Assembly: GCA_934654755.1 (NCBI GenBank)
Contig: CAKUGQ010000015.1
Span: 1-58,601 of the forward strand
Length of the DNA stretch: 58,601 nucleotides
DNA from: an uncultured Oscillospiraceae bacterium
GTDB taxonomy: Bacteria; Bacillota; Clostridia; Oscillospirales; Oscillospiraceae
Direction: 5' to 3'
Shown here: piece after piece, positions 15,525-24,468 of the stretch
Numbering within the stretch: position 1 is the stretch's first letter
Layout of the letters: each line of letters opens with the position of its first letter
Notes under the pieces: model-generated
Seen by the model: only the letters and a program-made list of their open reading frames with translations
What the model was told of the DNA's origin: nothing
Databases searched by the model: none
Translations under genes and position numbers: made by a program

Positions 15525-16598
15525 ATGCAGATCCATATCACATCGGAGCCTTGTTTGCTTCTTGAGACGATTGAATTGCTGTTTGGTTTCACAAATCATG
15601 TATCCGCTCAGGAACTGACCGCAGCAGGACGGTGGTGCATTCCGGCGGAGGCTATGCAGACCATGCTGGATACGGCCTGCGAGGGGCTCTCGCCCGAGAA
15701 CCCGGAGCTGCAATTCTTTTTTGCCAGGGAGGCGCTTGACCGCGATCCGCCCGGCTGTACCTGCATTGCCAGAAACATCGGTTACAGCTTTCAGGACTAT
15801 TCCTGTGCGTCGCCGGAGAAATCGCTGGAAGTGATACGCCGTGAATGGGCGAAACTCCGCGCAGAGAACTACCTTCCGACCGACCTGAACGACTTTACGT
15901 TGGAGTTCGCCGATCCGGCGCCGGATCGCTTTATTCCCATGGCGCAGGCGTTGAAACGTCTGCCGGTCAGCCCGACCTACCGAATGCGTCTTCTGGAGGC
16001 GCTCTGCGCCTTCGACGCCTACTGCGATCGCCTTTGCGCGCTGGTGCAGCCGGTTGCGGAACGGCTTACGCCGCTTCTTGCGCCATGGGCTGAGCGCTCG
16101 CGTGAGCTGGCGCGACAATGGGAAGCACTTTTCGCCGAAAGAGGTCTGGAGTTTTTAAGCAAGCGTATATTGTATGTTACGGAAACCGTGGAGCGCTGCG
16201 AGTTTTGCCTGCGCTACATCGATCCGCTTGACGGTCCCTGCCAGGGGCGTGATGAGGAGCATATTTTTTGTGGGCATCTCGGTGTCGGCATTCCGATCCG
16301 CAATACGGTGCAGAACGGAATTACGGAAAACGATCAGACAATGATGCGGATGCTCGGCAATCCCGCGCGCGTGCGTATGCTTCAGGCTGTAATGGACACT
16401 CCCATGTCCTCCCGTGAAATGGCAAAACAGCTTGAGCTGCATCTCGGCGTCGCCACGCGCGATGTACGCAATATGGTGGAGGCGCGTCTGCTAATTACGG
16501 AGAATCATGGCGGACGGATTAAATACCGTGCAAACCGGCTCATGCTTCGCACGCTGGCACGGCATCTTCTGGCATTTGCCGGAGATGATGAACAGTAA
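15525..16598 (+). CDS. winged-helix (ArsR-like) regulator with large N-terminal domain
   Basis: 357 residues. The C-terminal 85 residues form an ArsR-type winged helix: LGNPARVRMLQAVMDTPMSSREMAKQL, then the LHLGVATRDVRNMVEARLL recognition region and a RIKYRAN wing. The N-terminal 220 residues are unlike standard ArsR proteins. Just before the HTH comes a Cys cluster (C-x2-C, then C-QGRDEEHIFCGH, about 225-250) that could bind metal. The long form resembles uncharacterised DUF5937-like ArsR fusions, but I cannot name it. It is divergent from the glycosidase gene and ends with a clear terminator. DNA binding is confident; the signal sensed is not known. Confidence 0.75.
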   Translation: MQIHITSEPCLLLETIELLFGFTNHVSAQELTAAGRWCIPAEAMQTMLDTACEGLSPENPELQFFFAREALDRDPPGCTCIARNIGYSFQDYSCASPEKSLEVIRREWAKLRAENYLPTDLNDFTLEFADPAPDRFIPMAQALKRLPVSPTYRMRLLEALCAFDAYCDRLCALVQPVAERLTPLLAPWAERSRELARQWEALFAERGLEFLSKRILYVTETVERCEFCLRYIDPLDGPCQGRDEEHIFCGHLGVGIPIRNTVQNGITENDQTMMRMLGNPARVRMLQAVMDTPMSSREMAKQLELHLGVATRDVRNMVEARLLITENHGGRIKYRANRLMLRTLARHLLAFAGDDEQ

Positions 16599-16612
16599 GA
16601 TTGATTTCGGGG

Positions 16613-16650
16613 AAATCTCCCGCAGGTTTGCGGGAGATTTTTTTATTTTC
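16613..16650 (+). terminator. terminator of ArsR-like gene
   Basis: 12-bp stem AAATCTCCCGCA/TGCGGGAGATTT with a 4-nt loop, followed by TTTTATTTT. Confidence 0.9.
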
Positions 16651-16663
16651 CCGCGAAAAGCTG

Positions 16664-16692
16664 TTGACAGAATGCGTACAAAAGGATATAAT
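16664..16692 (+). promoter_or_regulatory. consensus sigma-A promoter of surface protease gene
   Basis: Perfect TTGACA, 17 nt, perfect TATAAT, with a leader of about 85 nt before the start codon. Confidence 0.88.
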
Positions 16693-16783
16693 TCGACCAT
16701 AAGCAGACGCAAAAATGCGTACACTCTATTGCGAAACCGCAGAGACGTATCCGGCGCTGCATTCTGAAAGGAGGAATAAACCC

Positions 16784-19700
16784 ATGAAAAAGCTGATTCA
16801 GGGGCGTTTACTGCCAATTATACTGAGTCTTCTGCTTCTGGTGGGATTGGTTCAGCCGGCTTACGCCGTCTCGGATAACGGGCTGTCCTTTTCCCAAATT
16901 GACAAGCTCTCGCAGTCACTGCTTTATCGCGGTGCGGCCGAGGAGGAGAGCACGCCGGATTATGCGCCGGATGATCGTGTCCGCGTATCGATCGTCCTGA
17001 AAACGCCGTCCGTGCTGGCGGCGGGATTCTCCACGCTCGGTATTTCCGAAAATGCCGAAGCGACAGCCTATCGTGATCGGCTGAAGGAAGATCAGGAGCG
17101 GGCAGCGGCTGCCATCGGCCACGCCACGGGCGAATCGTTTGATGTTGTCTGGAACCTGACGCTTGCAGCCAACCTGATCTCTGCCGAGGTCCGTTACGGA
17201 AGCATAGAGACCATTTCCGCCCTGGAGCAGGTGGATAAGGTTGTGCTTGAGCCGGTTTACGAGCCCGCAGAGGCACAGGCGGATACGGCCGAGCCGAATA
17301 TGGCGACCTCCGCGGGGCAGACCGGTTCCGATCTTGCCTGGGCTGTCGGATACACCGGTGCGGGCAGTCGTATCGCCATTATCGATACCGGCCTGGATAC
17401 CGACCATCAATCCTTTGACAACGGCGCTTTCCTGTATTCCCTTGCCGCCCTTGCAAAGGAAAAGGGAATGACGACGGAGGATTATCTGCGCTCATTGCAT
17501 TTGTTGTCCGTCGATGAAATTGCCGGAAAACTCGATCAGCTCAATATCAAGGGAGTCGATGCCGAGACGCTGCGACTGAATGACAAGACTCCTTTTGCGT
17601 ACAACTATGTTGACGGCGATTATGACGTAACGCACGACAACGACCGGATGGGTGAGCACGGTTCGCATGTCGCCGGTATTTCCGCAGCGAACCGGTTTGT
17701 TCCCGATGGAAAGGGCGGCTATACCGATGCGCTTCAAACCGTAAAAATGCAGGGCGTTGCACCGGATGCGCAGCTCCTGGTTTTCAAGGTGTTCGGCAAA
17801 AAGGGCGGCGCTTATGCGTCGGACTACATGGCGGCAATTGAGGATGCCATCGTCCTTGGCTGCGACAGTGTAAACCTCTCGCTTGGTACGCGCAATCCGG
17901 GCTTCAGCGATGCAGGACTGTATCAGAGCATTATGGATATGCTCACAGAGAGTGATACCGTTGTGACTTTCTCCGCCGGCAACTCCGGAGCATGGGCCGA
18001 CTACGCATATAACGGCGGCGGACTGTATGCCGACGATGTGAATTTCCAGACCGACGGCGCTCCCGGCAGCTATCGGAACGGCCTGACCGTTGCCTCCGTA
18101 GACAACCGCGGACTGACGACGGAAGTGATTCGGATCAACGGCGAGGACTTCCTCTATTTTGACGGAATAAACGGTCAGAACAATCCGCTGCAAACACTGG
18201 CGGGAACGCAGGAATATGTACTTCTGGACGGCGTGGGAACCGCCGAGGAGTTTGCCCGCATCAAGGGCTTCCTGAAGGGGCGAATCGCCGTATGCTCCCG
18301 CGGTGCGATTTCTTTCGGAGAGAAGGCTGCTGCGGCAATGGACAACGGCGCCATTGCTTTGATCGTTTGCAACAACGAGCCCGGCATCCTTCGGATGCGC
18401 ATGGAAGGCTATACCGGAACCGCACCTGCGGCTTCCGTAATACAGCGTGCCGGACAGGCGCTGAAGACCAACGCCCGACTTGTTACGGATAAGCAGGGAG
18501 AGCCGCTGTGCTATTTGGGCACCTTGGAAATCCCGGAGGGACAATGGCCCGTCCTGACGGAAAGCTATGACAAAATGAGCAGCTTCAGCGCATGGGGCGT
18601 CCCCGGTTCACTGCTGCTCAAGCCTGAGATCACCGCTCCCGGCGGCAATATTTACTCCGTCAACGGCAGCGTGCCCGGCGGGAAGGAATATATGACCATG
18701 AGCGGTACGTCCATGGCTGCGCCGCAGGTTGCCGGTCTGACCGCACTTTTAATGCAGTATCTCCGCGAAAACGGGCTTGCGGAAGCGGCCGGTGTTTCAC
18801 TGCGTATGCTTGCGCAAAGCCTGCTGATGTCTACGGCACGTCCGCTGTTTAATTATGACGGAAATTGCTACTATTCCGTGCTGCAGCAGGGCGCCGGTCT
18901 TGCACGAATCGATGCGGCACTTGCCTCCGGAAGCTACTTGCTGATGGATGACAACGCGACGGAATCCGCGGCCGACGGAAAGATTAAAGCCGAGCTTGGC
19001 GACGATCCGCTCAGAGTCGGCGAGTATCGCTTCGGCTTTACGGTCAATGGCCTGAACGGCTCGGCAAGCTATACACTTGCGACATCCCTGTTTACACAGG
19101 CGATTGTTGAGAGTGAAGGCGGTTTGCGGCTGGATGCCACTACGGCAGCGCTTGCCGCAAATGTGACCTATACGGTTGACGGTCAGGAGTTGAGGCCCGA
19201 TTCGCTCTACCTCTGCGATCTTGACGGTGACGGTGATACCGATGCCGATGATGCGCAGATTATCCTGGAATACGCCGCCGGATGCCGCAGCGCGATCGAT
19301 GCGCGCGCAGATCTGAACGATGACGGCAAAATCGACAGTTATGACGCTTATCTCCTGCTTGACGGCCTGAAGAGCGGCAGCTTTACCGTTGCTGCGGGAC
19401 AGAGTGCCCATGTTACCGTTACGATCCGCCTGAGTGATGCGGCGCGGGAACTCCTTGACCGAAATTATCGCTGCGGCGCCTATGTGGAGGGCTTCGTTTC
19501 CGTAGACCCTGTTGCTTCGCAGGAGGGCGTGCAGCTTCCGTCGCACAGTATCCCCGTGCTGGGCTTCTACGGCAACTGGAGCGAGCCGTCCATGTTCGAA
19601 CGGATTACATACACCGATTACCTCTACGGCGATACGACGCTTCCGTATGCAGGTGTTTTGAGCACAAATGTGCCTGTGATCCGTTTCCCCGGCAGCTCTG

Positions 19701-22700
19701 ATGCGTTCTACTCCATCGGTAATCCCTATGGCAGGGAGGAGATGTATCCCGCCGGGCGCGAAGCCATCAGCAGCAAGTCCACGCTCTATCGCTACGACGC
19801 GACGCTGATCCGGAACGCCGGACAGGTGATGTTCTATGCGATGGACGGCGACGGCGAATTGATCGAGCTGTCCCGTCTCTCCGAACAGACCATAGGCGCA
19901 TTCTTCTATACCAACGGCGGTACATGGCAGAATCGCCTGGCACAGTGGCTGATCAACCGCCGCATTTCGACCTTCGGAGTGTCTGAAGGAGACCGCCTGA
20001 CGGTCGGTCTGATTGCCATCCCGGAATACTACTGCAAAAACGGTACCTTGTCGAACGACGAGGTTCGCGACCTGATCCGTGAGGACAAGCTCGGTGACGG
20101 CGCCTTCCTTTCGACGAGCTACACCATTGACGATACCGCGCCGGAGATCGTCAGCATCTCCCGTGAGCTGCTCAGCGAGGGACTGCGCATTACCGCGCGT
20201 GATAATCAGTACATCGCCTCTGTCGTGGTGCTTGATAAGAACGGGACGAAGGTACTGGCCACGGCAATGCCGAAGCAGACGCAGGCAGGGCAGACAGCTA
20301 CGGCTGCGATCGATCTTACAGGGATCGCCGTCGGTCAGAGCTGCATCGTCCTTGTTGCGGACTATGCGGGCAATGAAACCTATTACACAGTCGAATACGG
20401 AGGCGAAAGCGAAGACTTCAGCGGCGGCTTCTTCGGCTTTACGCAGAGCAGCGGCCTCGGCGGAGGAAAGCGCTGGGTGCGTATTACACCGGAAGAGCTG
20501 CACTATAAGAGCGAATCGGATTGCTCCGGTGTAACGTTGACCGCTCGATTCGACGAGACGATCACCGCCGCCGAGTATATCAAGGGCGTTGTGTTTATGC
20601 TGACGCAGGACGGCATGCTTCTGGCGGCCGATCAGGGCGACTGGGGCTTTGCCGATCTTGTTGGCGTGACCGATCCGTCGCTGGGGATCACCGATCTGGC
20701 ATACAGCTCCTCCGACGGTAAGCTCTATGGCATCGGCGTCGGGAATAAGATCTACAGCATCGATCTGCTGACGGCACAGACTGCACTTATCTGCACTTTG
20801 ACTGTCACAAATCCGAAAACAAAGGCGGCGAATAACCTCCGTTTGCGTACGCTTGCAGTCGATGATGACGGGAATTTCTATTCGACAAACGACACAACGG
20901 CAAGCGCCAACAGCTTCCTTTATCGCTGGACAACCGAGCAGATGAGTGCCGGTACGCTTACCCTTGCGCCTGCCTTTAGTGTTGCCACCGGCGGTAACGG
21001 CGGTCTCGGCGGTCAGAGCCTCGCATGGGACCATGACAAAGATCTTCTCTATTGGGCGGACGGCAGCGCAACGCCCGGCCTGCGCATCTTTGACCTTGGA
21101 ACGGGAAAGTCTGCCTTTGCGCCGAGCAGCTACAACTCCCGGCAGGGCGGCGGACGTACGGGCGTGATTCTCTCCGGCCTTTACATTGTGCCATCCGATA
21201 AGACGCGTTTTGAGCCGTCCACGGAGGCTGTTGCAATTTCGCTCAATCGCACGGAACTGACGCTTTTGCCCGGCACGATTGCCAGCCTGTCTGCAACGGT
21301 GCTTCCGTGGAACCTGAAGGATGCCTCGGTCACATGGTCCAGCAGCGATTCCTCCGTGGTTGCGGTTGACGCACAGGGCGAGCTTTCTGCGCGCTCCGTC
21401 GGCACTGCCGTGATTACCGCAACGACGGCAGCGGAACCGCACCTGACGGCAAGCTGCACCGTGACGGTCAGGACGCTGGATGCGAAGGCTATGCGCGGAC
21501 TTGCGTACAACGAAAAGCAGGGCGCTTCGTGGATCCGCTTTGATCCGAATGAGGCTTCAAATTGGGTATCCGAAGGAAAGGCGACTGGTCTGAATAGCGG
21601 CGGCGTACTTTTCAACGGGAAACTTTACGGCATCGACAGCGACGGATTGTATGAAACCGATCCGGATACGCTGGAAACCGTCCGTCTTGGCAGGCTCAAC
21701 ACCACATGGTATTGGTCCGATGCTGCACCCGCGCCGAGGCTTTACGGCGACACAAACGATTCCTTCGGTTATATTGTCGGCGTTTGCAACGGCGGACAGT
21801 TCCTTGCACTGATTGACCCGTACCGGGATGATCTTCTTTACTGGGATCTTGCGACATATTTCTCCGTGGATCCTATGGCTGTCATAGCCTATGCAGGCAG
21901 CGACCGCTATCGCTCCGGCAGAACGGCAAGTGGGACAGGTGCAAATCATGTGATCGACCGTGAGCATTTCTATGTGATGACGGAATCGGGAATCCTTTAC
22001 CGGATTACACTGAGCGCGTCTTTCGGCGATACAAGCGGTTACGATTTCTCCATCGCAAAACTCGGGGAAACGGGCATTGATCTGAGCGGTGTCGGCACTG
22101 CAGGGGGCCCGGCCTTCTCCTCGCTTCTTGCCGAAGAGCGCAGCGGTTATCTGCTGCTGACTGTCGCGAATTCCGGCGACACCACCCGACTGTATGCCAT
22201 TGATCCCGAGACCATAATTTCCACGGAGCTTGGGAACTTCGGTACGGATATCCAACCGGTTACTAATCTGTACCAGTTTGACCGTGCGGAGGGCTTTGCT
22301 GTCCGTATCGGTTCGGCTCCCACCGATGTTTATATCGGCGACAGTATTTCTCTCAGCGCACGGACCGTTTTCGCGGATGCAAGGCTGACGTGGACAACGA
22401 GTGACGCTTCCGTTGCGACGGTTGACGAGTCCGGCGTTGTGACTGCGCATAAGGCCGGCAGCGTGACGATCACGGCTTCTGCCGAAAGCAATGGCGTTCG
22501 CGCAAGTGCAGACGTTTCAATACAGGTTCTTCCGCTCGGCACGGCGAATGCGAACGTTCATGCGCAGCTTGTAATCAACGGCGCTGCCAAGTGGGTCCGT
22601 ATCGACACCGCTTCGCTCCTGGTTACGGTGGAAGGCAATGCCTCTACGGCTTTGACGGTGGGAGGTGTGCACAACGGGAAGATCTATGGCTCCGTGACGA

Positions 22701-24346
22701 GCTATGCCGAAGGGGAACTGACGAACTTTATCATCGTCGATCCGAAAAACGGCTATGCTGAGGAAAACGGCTCGCTGTATGATGATGCATGGATCCCGGT
22801 CGATATGACGACCGCGCCCGGTATCACCATCGATGTTGACGGAGAGGAAGAGAACATTCTGTCCGGCCCGGTGGTGCTGTCGCACTGGCAGCGCTTCGGC
22901 CTTATAACGGATGCGCTGAAGGGTAACCTGAAGGGCTGGATGGGCGCGCCGAGCGCCGGCAGTAACGGTGCGGCAATTGCATATCTCGGTACGGGAAGTT
23001 ATCAGGGGCGCGATGCGATGTATTATAGCGTCCTGTGCGCCGATGGCAACCTCTATGATTACGTCCTTTACGCCTATTACGACGAGGACGAGGAGGAGGT
23101 CGTCGAGCGCTATGCCTATCGCGTTCGTGGAAACGTTGAAACGGACTTCAAGTATTTTACCGGTCTAACCATGACTTACAGCGCTGAGGCCGGTGGCCTG
23201 ATCGTCGGCTACAACAATACGAAGCGTGGAGTGGCGGAGCTGTATTTTATCGATCTGCGTGCCGTGAGCCCGGTTTGCGTGAAGCTTGGCGTTTTGGATG
23301 CCACATATATTTCAACACTGTATACCGATGCTGAGCTGAACGGAACACTCGGAGCGATCGAGCTGCCCGAACCTGTACAGTCCGCGCCGGTACATGATGA
23401 GGAAGCGGCACTCCCGGCCTCCGTTGCAAACCGCGGAGATTTTGTGCCGCAGTCAATCCCGAGTATTCGTGAAAACGATACGCTGATTACCGTTGAGGTA
23501 ACGGCGAAGGATGCGCATGGGACGGATGTCAGTGCTTTCAACGGCGTGACAACGGTGCAGTACGACGCGGAGCACTTTGTTTTGAAATCCGTTGTCTGCC
23601 ACGCCGCACAGTATGCGGTACGGCAGGAGGAAGGCACGCTGACCGTCGCTTACGCCGGCACGGAGGCGCTCGACAGGATCATGACACTTGTCTTTGAGCG
23701 CAAGGGCGAAGGTGCGTTAAAAATCACAACGAAGGACGTCGGCAGCGAGCACTCCGGTTACACGGAGGTGATCGGCACCGCCTGCCCGAGTAGTCACCTG
23801 CCGGATGTTCCGGCGGGAGCATGGTATCATGAGGCCGTGGATTATGTGCTCCAGGCAGGGCTGATGCAGGGTGACGGACAGCGCTTTGACCCGAACGGCG
23901 GCGCTACGCGCGCCATGCTCGTGCAGACACTCTACAATCTGGCGGGTGCGTCGGATAAGGATACGGCCTCCGGCTTTGCCGACGTGCCAGAATCGCAGTG
24001 GTACGCTGCAGCGATCACATGGGCACGGAAAAACGGTATTGTCACGGGCGATGATTCATCGCATTTCGCGCCCGGCCGTCTGGCTACAAGACAGGAAACG
24101 GTGACAATGCTTTATCGCTTCGTAACGGTCTATCTCGGATGGAAGGCGAGCGAGAGAAACGACCTGTCCGAGTTTACGGATAAGGACAGCGTTGCTGCCT
24201 ATGCGCTTGATGCGATGCAGTGGGCCGTCGGCGTTGGCCTTGTAAACGGCATGGGCGACGGAACGCTTGCCCCGACCGCCACGGCCACGCGTGCAGAGCT
24301 GGCGGCGCTGCTGATGCGCCTGCACCGCAATCTTCTGAATCCCTAA
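16784..24346 (+). CDS. giant S8 (subtilisin-like) surface protease with dockerin, Big_2 and SLH domains
   Basis: 2520 residues from the ATG behind AAAGGAGG. Signal peptide to about residue 28 (AYA). Then an I9-like propeptide (about 50-165) and the peptidase S8 domain with catalytic D201 (AIIDTG), H292 (EHGSHVAG), oxyanion N400 (SAGNSG) and S643 (SGTSMAAP). A PA-like insert lies at about 465-570. A type I dockerin-like pair of Ca-binding loops (DLDGDGDTD and DLNDDGKID) lies at about 808-865. Large beta-rich regions include two Big_2 Ig-like repeats (about 1482-1562 and 1844-1915) with the TWSSSDSSVVAVD-type motif. Three SLH repeats (about 2340-2515) anchor it to the wall. It probably digests extracellular protein at the cell surface. 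Confidence 0.93.
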   Translation: MKKLIQGRLLPIILSLLLLVGLVQPAYAVSDNGLSFSQIDKLSQSLLYRGAAEEESTPDYAPDDRVRVSIVLKTPSVLAAGFSTLGISENAEATAYRDRLKEDQERAAAAIGHATGESFDVVWNLTLAANLISAEVRYGSIETISALEQVDKVVLEPVYEPAEAQADTAEPNMATSAGQTGSDLAWAVGYTGAGSRIAIIDTGLDTDHQSFDNGAFLYSLAALAKEKGMTTEDYLRSLHLLSVDEIAGKLDQLNIKGVDAETLRLNDKTPFAYNYVDGDYDVTHDNDRMGEHGSHVAGISAANRFVPDGKGGYTDALQTVKMQGVAPDAQLLVFKVFGKKGGAYASDYMAAIEDAIVLGCDSVNLSLGTRNPGFSDAGLYQSIMDMLTESDTVVTFSAGNSGAWADYAYNGGGLYADDVNFQTDGAPGSYRNGLTVASVDNRGLTTEVIRINGEDFLYFDGINGQNNPLQTLAGTQEYVLLDGVGTAEEFARIKGFLKGRIAVCSRGAISFGEKAAAAMDNGAIALIVCNNEPGILRMRMEGYTGTAPAASVIQRAGQALKTNARLVTDKQGEPLCYLGTLEIPEGQWPVLTESYDKMSSFSAWGVPGSLLLKPEITAPGGNIYSVNGSVPGGKEYMTMSGTSMAAPQVAGLTALLMQYLRENGLAEAAGVSLRMLAQSLLMSTARPLFNYDGNCYYSVLQQGAGLARIDAALASGSYLLMDDNATESAADGKIKAELGDDPLRVGEYRFGFTVNGLNGSASYTLATSLFTQAIVESEGGLRLDATTAALAANVTYTVDGQELRPDSLYLCDLDGDGDTDADDAQIILEYAAGCRSAIDARADLNDDGKIDSYDAYLLLDGLKSGSFTVAAGQSAHVTVTIRLSDAARELLDRNYRCGAYVEGFVSVDPVASQEGVQLPSHSIPVLGFYGNWSEPSMFERITYTDYLYGDTTLPYAGVLSTNVPVIRFPGSSDAFYSIGNPYGREEMYPAGREAISSKSTLYRYDATLIRNAGQVMFYAMDGDGELIELSRLSEQTIGAFFYTNGGTWQNRLAQWLINRRISTFGVSEGDRLTVGLIAIPEYYCKNGTLSNDEVRDLIREDKLGDGAFLSTSYTIDDTAPEIVSISRELLSEGLRITARDNQYIASVVVLDKNGTKVLATAMPKQTQAGQTATAAIDLTGIAVGQSCIVLVADYAGNETYYTVEYGGESEDFSGGFFGFTQSSGLGGGKRWVRITPEELHYKSESDCSGVTLTARFDETITAAEYIKGVVFMLTQDGMLLAADQGDWGFADLVGVTDPSLGITDLAYSSSDGKLYGIGVGNKIYSIDLLTAQTALICTLTVTNPKTKAANNLRLRTLAVDDDGNFYSTNDTTASANSFLYRWTTEQMSAGTLTLAPAFSVATGGNGGLGGQSLAWDHDKDLLYWADGSATPGLRIFDLGTGKSAFAPSSYNSRQGGGRTGVILSGLYIVPSDKTRFEPSTEAVAISLNRTELTLLPGTIASLSATVLPWNLKDASVTWSSSDSSVVAVDAQGELSARSVGTAVITATTAAEPHLTASCTVTVRTLDAKAMRGLAYNEKQGASWIRFDPNEASNWVSEGKATGLNSGGVLFNGKLYGIDSDGLYETDPDTLETVRLGRLNTTWYWSDAAPAPRLYGDTNDSFGYIVGVCNGGQFLALIDPYRDDLLYWDLATYFSVDPMAVIAYAGSDRYRSGRTASGTGANHVIDREHFYVMTESGILYRITLSASFGDTSGYDFSIAKLGETGIDLSGVGTAGGPAFSSLLAEERSGYLLLTVANSGDTTRLYAIDPETIISTELGNFGTDIQPVTNLYQFDRAEGFAVRIGSAPTDVYIGDSISLSARTVFADARLTWTTSDASVATVDESGVVTAHKAGSVTITASAESNGVRASADVSIQVLPLGTANANVHAQLVINGAAKWVRIDTASLLVTVEGNASTALTVGGVHNGKIYGSVTSYAEGELTNFIIVDPKNGYAEENGSLYDDAWIPVDMTTAPGITIDVDGEEENILSGPVVLSHWQRFGLITDALKGNLKGWMGAPSAGSNGAAIAYLGTGSYQGRDAMYYSVLCADGNLYDYVLYAYYDEDEEEVVERYAYRVRGNVETDFKYFTGLTMTYSAEAGGLIVGYNNTKRGVAELYFIDLRAVSPVCVKLGVLDATYISTLYTDAELNGTLGAIELPEPVQSAPVHDEEAALPASVANRGDFVPQSIPSIRENDTLITVEVTAKDAHGTDVSAFNGVTTVQYDAEHFVLKSVVCHAAQYAVRQEEGTLTVAYAGTEALDRIMTLVFERKGEGALKITTKDVGSEHSGYTEVIGTACPSSHLPDVPAGAWYHEAVDYVLQAGLMQGDGQRFDPNGGATRAMLVQTLYNLAGASDKDTASGFADVPESQWYAAAITWARKNGIVTGDDSSHFAPGRLATRQETVTMLYRFVTVYLGWKASERNDLSEFTDKDSVAAYALDAMQWAVGVGLVNGMGDGTLAPTATATRAELAALLMRLHRNLLNP

Positions 24347-24368
24347 ACGGTTCTCCTTCCTTTCTCAA

Positions 24369-24412
24369 TACCCGCCGCAGGATATCTTCCTGCGGCGGGT
24401 AAACTCTTTTCA
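24369..24412 (+). terminator. terminator of surface protease gene
   Basis: Stem CCCGCCGCAGGA with a near-perfect complement (24371-24400), followed after a few bases by CTTTT. Confidence 0.65.
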
Positions 24413-24418
24413 GGCAGA

Positions 24419-24452
24419 CAAAAGGGACGCCCTCGCGGGCGTCCCTTTTTTG
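24419..24452. terminator. bidirectional terminator, mainly of nifJ
   Basis: AAAGGGACGCCC, TCGC, GGGCGTCCCTTT with T-runs on both strands, placed 17 nt beyond the nifJ stop. Confidence 0.88.
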
Positions 24453-24468
24453 CATATGGGGTTTGAAA

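Noticed and set aside
18797..21442. An 881-codon open frame opposite the surface protease
   Set aside because: Antisense shadow of a confident multi-domain gene; composition is low-complexity Arg/Gly/Ala with no motifs.
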